Of a DNA stretch of 64,000 bases, positions 17,880-27,021 are shown piece by piece (position 1 is the stretch's first letter; each line of letters begins with the position of its first letter). Both the position numbers and the translations under genes were made by a program. This stretch comes from an uncultured Campylobacter sp. (GTDB lineage: Bacteria > Campylobacterota > Campylobacteria > Campylobacterales > Campylobacteraceae): positions 1 to 64,000 of the forward strand of contig NZ_CALHGM010000031.1 of NCBI RefSeq assembly GCF_938030145.1, read 5' to 3'. The notes beneath the pieces were generated by a model. That model did not search any database and was not told the DNA's origin. It worked only from the letters and a program-made list of their open reading frames with translations.

Positions 17880-18990
17880 AGGGTTTAAATTTACGCTTTT
17901 TAGCGCGATTTTCATCATCGGCGCCTTTATAAGCGAGAGCCTTTATATAATCTATTTAAATTCCAAAATCGAGGAGAGCGCCGACGTCGCCGAGCTGATA
18001 CAAAAAAGCGGCGAAGCCCTAGCCGGCACGGATCTGAATCTAAAAGACGAGCTCATCTACGACTACGCGATCCTAAACGCAAACGGCGAAATTTTAAGAT
18101 CAAACCTAAGCGTGCAGCCGCCCGATTTTGCGTTTATCACGCTGAAATTCGGCGGGCGGGTATTTTTTAAGCGCCACTTTCTGCATGAGGGCAAGCTATA
18201 TTTTTTCGTCATCTCAAAAAAGATAAGCTATGCAAAGATAGAATTTATCGCGATCTCTACGATCTTTATCACGATTTTCGTAGCGCTCATCATCGCGCTG
18301 TTTAACTACAAAATCATAAAAAATTTCTACGCGCAGCAAAGCAACCTCATCAAGGCGTTTTTCAACGACGCGATGCACGAGCTAAAGACCCCTCTAGGCG
18401 TCGCGCTCATCAATACCGAGATGCTTGGACTGCGCGATAAACACACCGCGCGCATAAAATCCGCGCTTAAGCAGATGATCATTACTTACGAGGACGTGGA
18501 GTACTTCATCAAAAGCGGCAAGATGAGCCTAAAAAGCCGCCGCATCGATATGAGCGAATTTTTGAGCGCTAGGATAAATTTCATCTATCTGGTCGCAAAA
18601 AGCAAAAACATAAGCCTGCAATCGCGAATAGCGCCCGACGTGAGCGTTTTCATGGACGAAACCTCGCTGATGCGCCTCATCGACAACACGCTAAGCAACG
18701 CCATAAAATACTCGCGCCCCGGTGGCAAGATCATCATCGCGCTAGAAATGGGGGTGAGCATAGCGGTCTTTAGCGTGCAGGACTTCGGCATCGGCATAAA
18801 GGATACGAGCGCGATCTGGGCGAGATACTCGCGCGAAAATGCGGCTCTTGGCGGATTCGGCCTCGGGCTAAACATAATCGATAAAATTTGCAAGCGCTAC
18901 GGAATCGCAAAAAGCGTCAGCTCAAAACCGAACGAAGGCAGCACCTTTTGCTACAAAATTCCGCTGTTTAAGCAGAAGCTTTTAGATTAA
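17872..18990 (+). CDS. Sensor histidine kinase
   Basis: 372 aa inner-membrane kinase. Two transmembrane segments (about residues 7-28 and 125-147) flank a short periplasmic sensor of about 95 aa. The H-box is MHELKTPLG, the N-box IDNTLSNAIKYS, the G1 box DFGIGI and the G2 box GGFGLGLNI. No HAMP domain is evident. I chose the ATG at 17872, inside the end of the response regulator, because the periplasmic and membrane segments follow it; an earlier start at 17743 would run through the regulator in another frame. Confidence 0.86.
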   Translation: MLKGFKFTLFSAIFIIGAFISESLYIIYLNSKIEESADVAELIQKSGEALAGTDLNLKDELIYDYAILNANGEILRSNLSVQPPDFAFITLKFGGRVFFKRHFLHEGKLYFFVISKKISYAKIEFIAISTIFITIFVALIIALFNYKIIKNFYAQQSNLIKAFFNDAMHELKTPLGVALINTEMLGLRDKHTARIKSALKQMIITYEDVEYFIKSGKMSLKSRRIDMSEFLSARINFIYLVAKSKNISLQSRIAPDVSVFMDETSLMRLIDNTLSNAIKYSRPGGKIIIALEMGVSIAVFSVQDFGIGIKDTSAIWARYSRENAALGGFGLGLNIIDKICKRYGIAKSVSSKPNEGSTFCYKIPLFKQKLLD

Positions 18991-19080
18991 AGGCGCGTTA
19001 AATTTAGGCGTAAATTTTAAAATTTAGAAGTAGAATTCGCGCGGCTAGGGCTTTTTAAAATTTTGTTTTAGCGTGGCTTT

Positions 19081-19911
19081 TCAGCCGCCCTTACCTAAAC
19101 TATCTGCTATATCTTCAGGATTATAACTTACATCATAATCCAAATTTCCGCAATTATCTATATCGCCTATATCTAATCTTGGATATGAATATTTTGATTG
19201 TCTAATTTCCGAATTAAACATTTTTTTATCAAGTATCATATTTCTAGCGCTACTATCATAAAAATTGTAATGAAGTATAAAATTATATCCATACGCAATC
19301 TTTTTATCTCTTAATATTATTGGATTATCTAATATAATGATACCGCTCCAACCGTTATTTGCTAAAAAGATAGGTTTGTCAAATCCAGCCACCATTCTAT
19401 TCAAATCAATTTTTAAATATTTTATCGGATTTGTTTTTTTGATTTTTAATTTATCAAATAATAATATATTTCTGGCTTTTTCATCCAAATCTGATCTATA
19501 TTCAACATCTTTGATTGAGCTATATAAATCTTTATAGTAATTTATTGTCTTTTCTAGCCAATTATCTAAATTTATATCGTCAGCCAATTCGTAATATCCA
19601 ATTTCAATCTTGCTTTTCATTGACGAACCATATGCATAAATTCTTGCTTTATCCATCTTTTGTTCATCTATTAGTTTCTTATCTAAAAACTGAACTATAA
19701 CCCTTCTATAGAACTCCTCTTTCGGCAAAATTCTATCCTCTTTTAGGCAGTATCCCTGCTTGTATTTGTTGTAATCGGAAGTAGAAACTACGGCGAAGCC
19801 TCGTGAAGTGGAATAATCGGGGATTATACGGATAAATGCGGCGCAGAGTATTATTATAAGAAGTAGCGCTCCAGCTATCGCTTTAAATTTAACGGATTTA
19901 TAAAATTTCAT
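19081..19911 (-). CDS. Hypothetical exported or membrane-anchored protein
   Basis: 276 aa, not recognised. It has one N-terminal hydrophobic segment (about residues 10-30), then a polar Tyr/Lys/Asp-rich domain with GFAVVSTSDYNKYKQGYC. It is clearly more AT-rich than its flanks, suggesting transfer or a relaxed accessory gene. It is convergent with the kinase gene. The N-terminal segment looks like a signal anchor, so the bulk is probably periplasmic. Confidence 0.65.
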   Translation of the reverse strand: MKFYKSVKFKAIAGALLLIIILCAAFIRIIPDYSTSRGFAVVSTSDYNKYKQGYCLKEDRILPKEEFYRRVIVQFLDKKLIDEQKMDKARIYAYGSSMKSKIEIGYYELADDINLDNWLEKTINYYKDLYSSIKDVEYRSDLDEKARNILLFDKLKIKKTNPIKYLKIDLNRMVAGFDKPIFLANNGWSGIIILDNPIILRDKKIAYGYNFILHYNFYDSSARNMILDKKMFNSEIRQSKYSYPRLDIGDIDNCGNLDYDVSYNPEDIADSLGKGG

Positions 19912-20054
19912 ATCGACGCTCCTTTTAAAATTTAAAATTTCAGCGTAAATTTCCGCGATCTTGCGATCAAATTTAAAACGTCCTCTCGCCGCGCCGCGCC
20001 GTCACCGCGACAAAGTAGCTAAGAGCTGCAAGCGCCTAAATTTAAATCCCGCCG

Positions 20055-20873
20055 CTAGCCTTCGCGGTGCAAAATTATATAGCCCAGCTTCGTGCCGTTT
20101 TCGTCTGAAAATGCCCTCACGTAAAAATAATGCCCGTCCTTTTTGATAAAACTCTGCGCCCCAAAATCAAGCGTCGCCAAAATCGACAAAACGTCGTAAT
20201 CCGGCGCGCTATTTACGACGATAAAGTCCTTGATAACGCCTATTTTATCGTAGAAACAATCGGTCTCAAACCTCTTATCTACGAGGATAAAAATATCGTT
20301 TCCCATGCGGTTGATCTGCGCGATGACGTGCTCGAAATCGAGCATTATCTCAGCGCTTCCGATAAATTTGCCCTCGCTAAAAACCGGCGAAATTCCGCGC
20401 ATGAAAACCCCGCACCGCCCCATCTCGACGAGCGCTTTGGGAAGCAAGCTTTGACGGATCTGCAAAAGCGAATGGCGAAACGAGCTCAGATCGTCGTTGT
20501 AAAATTCGTCGCTCCAGCTCCTAGCCAGGCTTCTGGTGTTTTGCGTATGAAAATGTATCTTCACGCCCGTGTAGAAGGGCACCGCGCTTAAAATATCTTT
20601 GTATTTTTTCGTCACGTCCATGCACTCGCCGTGTTTACCGCTTTCGAAGCAGCGCACCACGTCGCTATTCTGCGACAAAATCAGCGAGATCGCAAAGGCG
20701 TTTAGCTTCTCTTCGTCCACGATCTTTTCAAACAGGCTCGCGCTAAAATCGAATTGCTGCTTGATTTTTATCTCGTTTTCCTCGCTTTTAAAGCGCAGAT
20801 AAAATGCAAAGGTGGCGCCGCAGCAAGCAAGTGCGAAAAGGCTTAGGTATTTTTTGGATCGCGCGCCTATCAT
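20055..20873 (-). CDS. Stand-alone Cache-type sensor domain protein
   Basis: 272 aa. An N-terminal helix (about residues 9-27) precedes an extracytoplasmic domain resembling the double Cache ligand-binding region of chemoreceptors, including MRGISPVFSEGKFIGSAEI and the DFEHVIAQIN strand-helix. The protein stops after this domain: no second membrane helix, HAMP or signalling helices follow. It may be a truncated chemoreceptor or a true stand-alone sensor. It overlaps the HIT gene by 4 bp. Confidence 0.65.
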   Translation of the reverse strand: MIGARSKKYLSLFALACCGATFAFYLRFKSEENEIKIKQQFDFSASLFEKIVDEEKLNAFAISLILSQNSDVVRCFESGKHGECMDVTKKYKDILSAVPFYTGVKIHFHTQNTRSLARSWSDEFYNDDLSSFRHSLLQIRQSLLPKALVEMGRCGVFMRGISPVFSEGKFIGSAEIMLDFEHVIAQINRMGNDIFILVDKRFETDCFYDKIGVIKDFIVVNSAPDYDVLSILATLDFGAQSFIKKDGHYFYVRAFSDENGTKLGYIILHREG

Positions 20874-21241
20874 CTGAATTCCATCTTTAAATTTGCCGCT
20901 AAAATTTCTGCGAATTCGCTAAATTCCGGCAGATGGAGCTTGGCCTTGCGCATCTTTTTGCCCCAGACGGACTCTGGGAAAAAGCTGTCGTTTTTAAAGC
21001 GCGCTTGGACGTGAAAATGCACGCGCGGCACGTAGTTGGCGAAGCTTGCGATGTTGATCTTATCGGGCGCGTAAAACTCCCGCAGGCTCTTTTCGCACTG
21101 AAGCACGGCGCGCCACAGATGCGCCAGCGTCGCCTCGTCGCAGTCGCTAAGCTCCTTAAATTTTGCCTTCGTAAAGACCTTCACCCACGGCACTTCGTGC
21201 TCCTCGCGCTCCACGTAAATCATCTCGTCTTCGTAAATCAT
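20870..21241 (-). CDS. HIT-family protein
   Basis: 123 aa. The histidine-triad-like motif VPRVHFHVQARF is near residue 78; nucleotide hydrolase or transferase activity is typical of the family, substrate unknown. I chose the ATG at 21241 because AAGGAG sits just upstream; a longer frame from 21280 has no good site. It overlaps the Cache gene by 4 bp. Confidence 0.75.
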   Translation of the reverse strand: MIYEDEMIYVEREEHEVPWVKVFTKAKFKELSDCDEATLAHLWRAVLQCEKSLREFYAPDKINIASFANYVPRVHFHVQARFKNDSFFPESVWGKKMRKAKLHLPEFSEFAEILAANLKMEFR

Positions 21242-21374
21242 CGCTTCTCCTTGAAAATGGAATTTTAATGCAAAGCCCATTAAAGCTCGGTAAATTCCTC
21301 TTACATAAATGATATACTAAGATACATTAATTAAATATATCTATAAAATCTCGATATATTCGTGATTTTTATGC

Positions 21375-21380
21375 TATAAT
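21375..21380 (+). promoter_or_regulatory. -10 box for the MFS gene at 21404
   Basis: TATAAT 23 bp before the start codon, with AAAAGGA at 21390-21396 as ribosome binding site. Confidence 0.55.
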
Positions 21381-21403
21381 TCTATTCTTTAAAAGGAATA
21401 TAT

Positions 21404-22612
21404 ATGAAATCAGTTTGGGTAATGATCCTATGCGCCGCGGCGATTTTGATGATTACGATGGGCATTCGTATGTCATTAGGTCTTTTCGTACAGCCCATAA
21501 TGCAAGCAAATTCCCTATCCATCGCACAAGTAAGCTTTGCGATGGCAACTACGCAGCTGGTATGGGGCTTTTCGCAACCGCTTAGTGGGATACTTGCAGA
21601 CAAGCTCGGTGCCTACGTCGTGCTGTTTTGGGGCAGCGTGCTTTTGACGATTAGTTGCGCTCTTGTGCCGTTATTTAGCAGCGAAAGCTCGCTTGTATTA
21701 ACGATGGGTTTTGGGCTTGCACTGGGGCTTGGCGCAGGTAGTTTTCCAATTCTAATGAGCCTAATGGCAAAGCGCCTGCCATTTTCTATCCGCTCGGTTG
21801 CTAGCGGAGTGCTAAATGCAGGCGGCTCGTTCGGGCAGTTTTTATTTGCGCCAATGATAGGGTTTTGTATCGCAACGCCTGCCTTAGGATACGGCGGCGC
21901 ATTTTTTACGCTCGCAGGGCTTAGCTTGCTAATTCTGCCGCTTGCGAGGCTTTTAGCAGGCAGTAAAATTCTATTTGGCGAACAGACCAGCCTGCATGAA
22001 GAAGATAAGCGCAGCTTAGGCGAAGTTCTGCGTTTGGCACTGCGCGATAAAAGCTATATTTTGATAAATTTAAGCTTTGCTACGTGCGGTTTTCACGTAG
22101 CGTTTTTAGTGACGCATCTGCCTAGTGAAGTAGCACTAAGCGGGCATGGCGCGCAGGTAGCGTCCTTTTCGCTCGCACTGATTGGTATCGCTAACATCGT
22201 AGGCAGCTTATTCGTAGGTTGGTGTGTTTCCAAAGTGCGCTGTAAAGTCATTTTATTTTGCATATATACCCTGCGTATCGCTCTTATTGGTGCTTATGCG
22301 CTCTCGCCCAAAGATAGTCTTACGTTTTATATCTTCAGCGTGGGATTAGGATTTACCTGGCTAGCGACCGTACCGCCTACTGCAGCTGCCGTAGGTAAGC
22401 TATTAGGGACGCGATATTTAGCAAGCCTATTTGGATTTACGATGCTTTCGCATCAAATCGGTGGATTTTTTGGCGCATATATCGGGGGTCTTGCGGTACG
22501 GGCATACGGCGCGTATGATTATATGTGGTATTTGGATATGACGCTAGCAGCTATTGCAGCTCTGCTAAGCCTGCCTGTGCGTGAAGCTAAGATGAAGCAC
22601 GTTAAATTTTAA
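21404..22612 (+). CDS. MFS transporter
   Basis: 402 aa with 12 predicted helices. The N-terminal half has GIRMSLGLFVQPI and the loop GILADKLGAYVV, a form of the MFS motif GxxxDRxGxR. It resembles the oxalate/formate or monocarboxylate-type MFS group (TMGIRMSLGLFVQPIM), but the substrate cannot be told. It has its own promoter and no linked enzyme gene. Confidence 0.82.
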   Translation: MKSVWVMILCAAAILMITMGIRMSLGLFVQPIMQANSLSIAQVSFAMATTQLVWGFSQPLSGILADKLGAYVVLFWGSVLLTISCALVPLFSSESSLVLTMGFGLALGLGAGSFPILMSLMAKRLPFSIRSVASGVLNAGGSFGQFLFAPMIGFCIATPALGYGGAFFTLAGLSLLILPLARLLAGSKILFGEQTSLHEEDKRSLGEVLRLALRDKSYILINLSFATCGFHVAFLVTHLPSEVALSGHGAQVASFSLALIGIANIVGSLFVGWCVSKVRCKVILFCIYTLRIALIGAYALSPKDSLTFYIFSVGLGFTWLATVPPTAAAVGKLLGTRYLASLFGFTMLSHQIGGFFGAYIGGLAVRAYGAYDYMWYLDMTLAAIAALLSLPVREAKMKHVKF

Positions 22613-22841
22613 AAATTTTATGGGATTTTGAAATTTACGGACGGAATTTTCGCAAAATTTTGCAAGCTAAATTACGACAGAATTTTGAAAATTTTAAAAT
22701 TTATCGGATTTTATGTTTCGCACGATGAAATTTCACTTTAGCTTTAAAATTCCGTTGCAATAATGCGATAAAATGCAAAATCCGCTCATGCTTTCAAATT
22801 TAGCCGAGAGGGGCTTTTAAATTTTATAGAATTTTGAAATT

Positions 22842-23450
22842 TTAAAATTTCGGCTCGCACAGCATTTTAAGAGCCGGCGCGAGAGCCTCTGCAAAGCCCA
22901 TAAATTTTTCAAATTCCTCCGCGCTAAGCTCTGCGTTAAACTCCGCTCCCGCAGCGCCGAAGCTCGCCTCATAAACAAAACCCGATTTTTTTAAAAAATG
23001 TTCAAATTTAGCCACCGCCGCAAACGGCACGAAAAATATGCACTTCTTACGCAGCACGAATTCCACTAGCTCTGCGGCGTCCGCAGCGGCGTCTATCGCG
23101 GCATTTGCGCTACTAGCGTATGCGCGCACGAGCCCGCCGGTACCTAGCTTGATGCCGCCGAAGTAGCGCACCACGAGCACCGCGGCGTTAATCAGGCTGA
23201 CGCCGCGAAGTGCGTTTAGACACGGCGCGCCCGCAGTCGATTTGGGCTCGCCGTCGTCGCTTGAGTTTTCTACGATCTGCCCGGGCTCGTTCAGCGCGCG
23301 ATATGCCCAGACGATATGCCGCGCCTTGGGGTGTTGCTGCCGCAGCCGCGCACGCAGCGCCTCAAAGCTCGCTAGCGGCGCGAGATAGGCGATGAAGCTT
23401 GATTTTTTGATCTCCTGCGCGGCGCTGATCTCTTTTTCAATCGTTTTCAA
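22842..23450 (-). CDS. YigZ/IMPACT-family protein
   Basis: 202 aa cytosolic protein with the family core: KKSSFIAYL, ARHIVWAYR, SSDDGEPKSTAGAP and VVRYFGGIKLGTGGLVRAY. Bacterial members are of uncertain function, possibly linked to translation. It is divergent from galU. Confidence 0.88.
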   Translation of the reverse strand: MKTIEKEISAAQEIKKSSFIAYLAPLASFEALRARLRQQHPKARHIVWAYRALNEPGQIVENSSDDGEPKSTAGAPCLNALRGVSLINAAVLVVRYFGGIKLGTGGLVRAYASSANAAIDAAADAAELVEFVLRKKCIFFVPFAAVAKFEHFLKKSGFVYEASFGAAGAEFNAELSAEEFEKFMGFAEALAPALKMLCEPKF

Positions 23451-23484
23451 GGCTTTCCTTTGCGGAATTTTATCTTTTTTGCAT

Positions 23485-23490
23485 TATAAT
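23485..23490 (+). promoter_or_regulatory. -10 box for galU-pgi
   Basis: TATAAT 30 bp before galU; the ribosome binding site AAAGGAG is at 23510-23516. Confidence 0.55.
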
Positions 23491-23520
23491 AAAAGTTCAA
23501 AAAAAGATCAAAGGAGCTTC

Positions 23521-24357
23521 ATGATCCAGACTTGTTTATTTCCCGCGGCGGGCTACGGCACGCGCTTTTTGCCCGCGACCAAATCGCTACCAAAAGAGAT
23601 GCTTCCGATCCTTACCAAACCGCTCATTCACTACGGCGTGGACGAGGCGCTGGAGGCGGGCATGGACAATATGGCGTTCGTCACGGGTCGCGGCAAGCGC
23701 GCTCTGGAGGATTATTTCGACCGCAGCTACGAGCTGGAGGATCAAATTTCAGGCAGCAGTAAGGAGTATCTGCTCGACGAGATCAGAGCGCTTATGAAGC
23801 GCTGCACCTTCTCTTTTACGCGCCAAGAGCAGATGAAGGGGCTCGGCAACGCGATTTATACGGGTAAAATTTTAATCCGCGACGAGCCTTTCGGCGTGGT
23901 GCTCGCAGACGATCTGTGCGTGAACGAAAACGGCGAGGGCGTACTTGCGCAGATGGTTAAAATTTACGAAAAATACCGCTGCAGCGTCGTTGCGGTGATG
24001 GAAGTGCCGCCGCAGGACGTAAACAAATACGGCATCATCGCAGGAAAGAGCATCAGCGACGATCTAATAATGGTCTCGGATATGATTGAAAAGCCCGAGC
24101 CCGGCGAGGCTCCGTCGAGCTTAGCCATCATCGGGCGCTACATCCTAACACCTAATATTTTCGATCTCATCGAGCAGACGGCGCCCGGTAAAAACGGCGA
24201 GGTGCAGATCACCGACGCGCTTTTAAAGCAGGCTCAAAACGGCGTGGTGATCGCGTATAAATTTAAAGGCGCTCGCTTTGACTGCGGCTCGGTAAAAGGC
24301 TATGTGGAGGCGATCAAATATTTCTACGAGCGAGAATTCGGCGATGGTAAAAAATGA
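23521..24357 (+). CDS. galU: UTP-glucose-1-phosphate uridylyltransferase
   Basis: 278 aa cytosolic enzyme that makes UDP-glucose for surface polysaccharide. It has the nucleotidyltransferase motif AAGYGTRFLPATKSLPKEML at the N-terminus, LADDLCV (metal-binding Asp) and FDCGSVKGYVEA near the end. The ATG at 23521 follows AAAGGAG. It overlaps pgi by 14 bp; the galU-pgi pair is also found in C. jejuni. Confidence 0.95.
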   Translation: MIQTCLFPAAGYGTRFLPATKSLPKEMLPILTKPLIHYGVDEALEAGMDNMAFVTGRGKRALEDYFDRSYELEDQISGSSKEYLLDEIRALMKRCTFSFTRQEQMKGLGNAIYTGKILIRDEPFGVVLADDLCVNENGEGVLAQMVKIYEKYRCSVVAVMEVPPQDVNKYGIIAGKSISDDLIMVSDMIEKPEPGEAPSSLAIIGRYILTPNIFDLIEQTAPGKNGEVQITDALLKQAQNGVVIAYKFKGARFDCGSVKGYVEAIKYFYEREFGDGKK

Positions 24358-25606
24358 GCTGTTTTTCCCGCCGGCAAAAGAGGGCGCGCTAGAGGAGATA
24401 GCGGCAAAGATCCGCGCCGAATACGAAAGCGGCGAGATAGGCTACTACCGCCTGCCGCAGCAAGGCGCAGACGTAATAGCGCAGGCGCAGGAATTTTTTA
24501 GCGCACGAAGCTACGATGGGGTCGTGCTTTTGGGCATCGGCGGCTCCAGCGTGGGCGTGCGGGCACTTTATGAGATGTTGCGCCCGAGCGTAAGAAAGAA
24601 TTTGCGCTTTGAAATTTTGGATAATCTCGACGGATACAGTGTAAATCGCGCGCTTGAAGGGTTAAATTTTGCTCGCACGATCTTCATAGTATCCTCCAAA
24701 TCGGGCGGCACGATTGAAACGATCTCGCTTTTTAAGGTGGTTTTGCAGCGTTTCGGAATTTCAGATTTAAAGACGCTAGCAAAAAATTTCATCTTTATCA
24801 CCGATGCGGGCTCGCCGCTTGATATCTTCGCGCGCGAGCACGGCGCCTGCGTGATAAATATGCCCGCTAACGTAGGCGGCCGTTTTAGCGTGTTAAGTGC
24901 GGTAGGGCTAGTGCCCGCAGTTGGGCTAGGCCTTGATGCAAGCGCGATGCTACGCGGAGCTGCCGTCGCAAAAGAGTGGTATCTGGATGAAATTTTAGCA
25001 TGCGATCCCGCTAAAATCGCGGAGAATAAAATTCTACGAAAGGCCCATCACTACGCCACGCACAAAAGTGCGAAAATCAACGTCCTTTTTAGCTACGGCG
25101 ATGCGCTGCGCGCATTGGGCGAGTGGTACGTGCAGCTCTGGGCGGAAAGCCTAGGTAAAAAGATCGGCTTTAGACGCGAGGGGCTTACTCCTGTGGGGCT
25201 TGTAGGCTCGCGCGATCAGCACAGCTTCCTTCAGCTCATAATGGACGGCGTAAAGGATAAGACCGTGACTTTCTTAAAGCTCACGGACAACGGCACTACG
25301 GACGCGGTACCTAGTATCAGTCTGCAAGGTCTTGAGGGCTGCGACTTCGTAAACGGCATGCGACTGGATGAGGTGCTAAATCTTCAGTGCGATGCTACGC
25401 TGCAAGCCGTGCTAAATGAGGGTATCAGCGTCGATCTAATCGAGGTTCCACGGCTTTGCGAACAGAGCGTGGGCGAGCTATTTTACTACTTCGAGCTGCT
25501 AACCAGCGCTACTGGAGCAATACTGGGCGTCAGCACTTACGATCAGCCGGGCGTCGAGGTAGGCAAGAGAATTTTAAAATCGCTAGTTTTGAAATCGCGG
25601 GATTAG
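24344..25606 (+). CDS. pgi: Glucose-6-phosphate isomerase
   Basis: 420 aa, interconverts glucose-6-P and fructose-6-P. It is shorter than the E. coli enzyme, as in other campylobacters. Motifs: GIGGSSVGVRALYE, SKSGGTIETISL, VGGRFSVLSAVGLVP and GSRDQHSFLQLIMDG. I chose the ATG at 24344 inside galU; upstream in-frame codons belong to the galU shadow. As many campylobacters lack 6-phosphofructokinase, it probably serves gluconeogenesis and sugar precursors. Confidence 0.95.
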   Translation: MVKNELFFPPAKEGALEEIAAKIRAEYESGEIGYYRLPQQGADVIAQAQEFFSARSYDGVVLLGIGGSSVGVRALYEMLRPSVRKNLRFEILDNLDGYSVNRALEGLNFARTIFIVSSKSGGTIETISLFKVVLQRFGISDLKTLAKNFIFITDAGSPLDIFAREHGACVINMPANVGGRFSVLSAVGLVPAVGLGLDASAMLRGAAVAKEWYLDEILACDPAKIAENKILRKAHHYATHKSAKINVLFSYGDALRALGEWYVQLWAESLGKKIGFRREGLTPVGLVGSRDQHSFLQLIMDGVKDKTVTFLKLTDNGTTDAVPSISLQGLEGCDFVNGMRLDEVLNLQCDATLQAVLNEGISVDLIEVPRLCEQSVGELFYYFELLTSATGAILGVSTYDQPGVEVGKRILKSLVLKSRD

Positions 25607-25869
25607 AATTTGCGGCGCTAGCTAGACGGAATTTCGTCGGGCCAAATTTTTACTAAAGCCAGGTTCTACTTGCATCCCATTTTGCTTAGGCAAAATTTTA
25701 GAATTTTAAAATTACCGCCGTGAAATTCTGCGCGTAAAATTTACGCCGCGAAATTTTGATTTCGCGCTACGAGCATTTGGAATTTTGTCACAAAATTTCA
25801 CGGTAGAATTCCAAAATTGTACCGCGAGGCGTAAAAATTTTGCGACTTGCGAGCGCGCAAGGAGATAAA

Positions 25870-26268
25870 ATGAAAATCACAAGGATCGATCACTTCGTCC
25901 TAGTTACGGACGATCTGCAAAAATGCGTGGAATTTTACGAAGGGATTTTGGGCTTAGAGCACGTTTGCGAGAGCGGCAAACACAGCCTGCGTTTCGGCTC
26001 TTCAAAGATCAATATCCACACCCGCGCGGGCGAGTTTGCGCCGTTTGCGGCACGTCCTATCGCGGGCTCGGCGGATTTTTGTCTCATCTGCGAAGATCAA
26101 AGCGCGCAGCAGCTCAAAACGGAGCTTGAAAGCAAAGGGGTGCAAATAGAGCTTGGCGTCGTGCCTCGCACGGGCGCGCACGGCGCTATGCAAAGTATCT
26201 ATCTGCGCGATCCTGACGGCAATCTCGTAGAGCTCGGCGTATATGAAAACAGCGATGATAGCGCGTAA
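25870..26268 (+). CDS. VOC (glyoxalase/bleomycin-resistance fold) protein
   Basis: 132 aa, one VOC domain: RIDHFVLVTDDLQKCVEFYE at the N-terminus with His as likely metal ligand, and YLRDPDGNLVELGVYE at the end with Glu. The ATG at 25870 follows AAGGAGA. Substrate unknown. The 263 bp before it hold only AAATTT-rich DNA. Confidence 0.85.
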   Translation: MKITRIDHFVLVTDDLQKCVEFYEGILGLEHVCESGKHSLRFGSSKINIHTRAGEFAPFAARPIAGSADFCLICEDQSAQQLKTELESKGVQIELGVVPRTGAHGAMQSIYLRDPDGNLVELGVYENSDDSA

Positions 26269-26296
26269 ATTTTGAGATAAAATTTTAAGCGGAGCG

Positions 26297-27010
26297 TTAA
26301 AATTTAAATTTTCTAAATTTTACCTTTTTGCTAAATACCGACAAGGTGCGCGGGACGCTATCCAAATCTATATGCGTTTTGCGCATAAAATACTCTCTTA
26401 ATTCCAGATACTCTTTTTCGCCATAAATCAAAACATTTATAATTCTAAGATCGCCCGTTTCGCCGTATATCACAAGCCGGTCATAGATGCCTAAGCATCT
26501 GAAACTGCCATTTTTAAGATGCATCAATATACCCGCTCCGAATAGGCTAATTGCTATCATCGAAATTAGCGCGATCATCGCATGCATTCCGCGCATAACG
26601 TATGCGCCCAAAGGCCAAAGCGACAAAAACAGCATTTCGGGTATGCTTATCCTCTGCCGCCAGTCCCAGCGCGGATCAAAACTAATCGCAACGGCGCCGA
26701 TTTGTTCAAGCTTCAAAGATTTATAAGCTTTATCTTCTTTGCGGTATTCGACCTCCGAATCGTTAAATACGAAATAGACGCCCTTTTGTTGCTTTCGCCT
26801 GATAAAAAACATTACCAAAGCGAAAGGGAGTAGTCTAAAATTTTTGGGCTCAATGGGGTTTACTACGGTAACGACCGAGATGAAGAATAAGCATCCTATA
26901 AGCGTAGCAATCGTGGAATATTTCATATAATCGTAAAAAGCATAGTCTTTTATTATTATCGGATCTTTGTCGTAGTCTCTAAACCCAATCTCTTTGTTTC
27001 TTGTATCCAT
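26297..27010 (-). CDS. Repeat-tailed family, tail-less copy C
   Basis: 237 aa. It begins with a short MDTRNKEIGF, lacks the pentapeptide tail, and goes straight into FRDYDKDPIIIKDYAF, the module shared with copies A, B and D. About four transmembrane helices surround a soluble stretch (YFVFNDSEVEYRKEDKA to SFDPRWDWRQ). The C-terminus has ELREYFMRK and FRKFKF. The body is closely similar to the second half of broken copy D at 38831-39463. It is 11 bp after copy B, in one operon. Function unknown. Confidence 0.72.
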   Translation of the reverse strand: MDTRNKEIGFRDYDKDPIIIKDYAFYDYMKYSTIATLIGCLFFISVVTVVNPIEPKNFRLLPFALVMFFIRRKQQKGVYFVFNDSEVEYRKEDKAYKSLKLEQIGAVAISFDPRWDWRQRISIPEMLFLSLWPLGAYVMRGMHAMIALISMIAISLFGAGILMHLKNGSFRCLGIYDRLVIYGETGDLRIINVLIYGEKEYLELREYFMRKTHIDLDSVPRTLSVFSKKVKFRKFKF

Positions 27011-27021
27011 AACCGCCCGCT

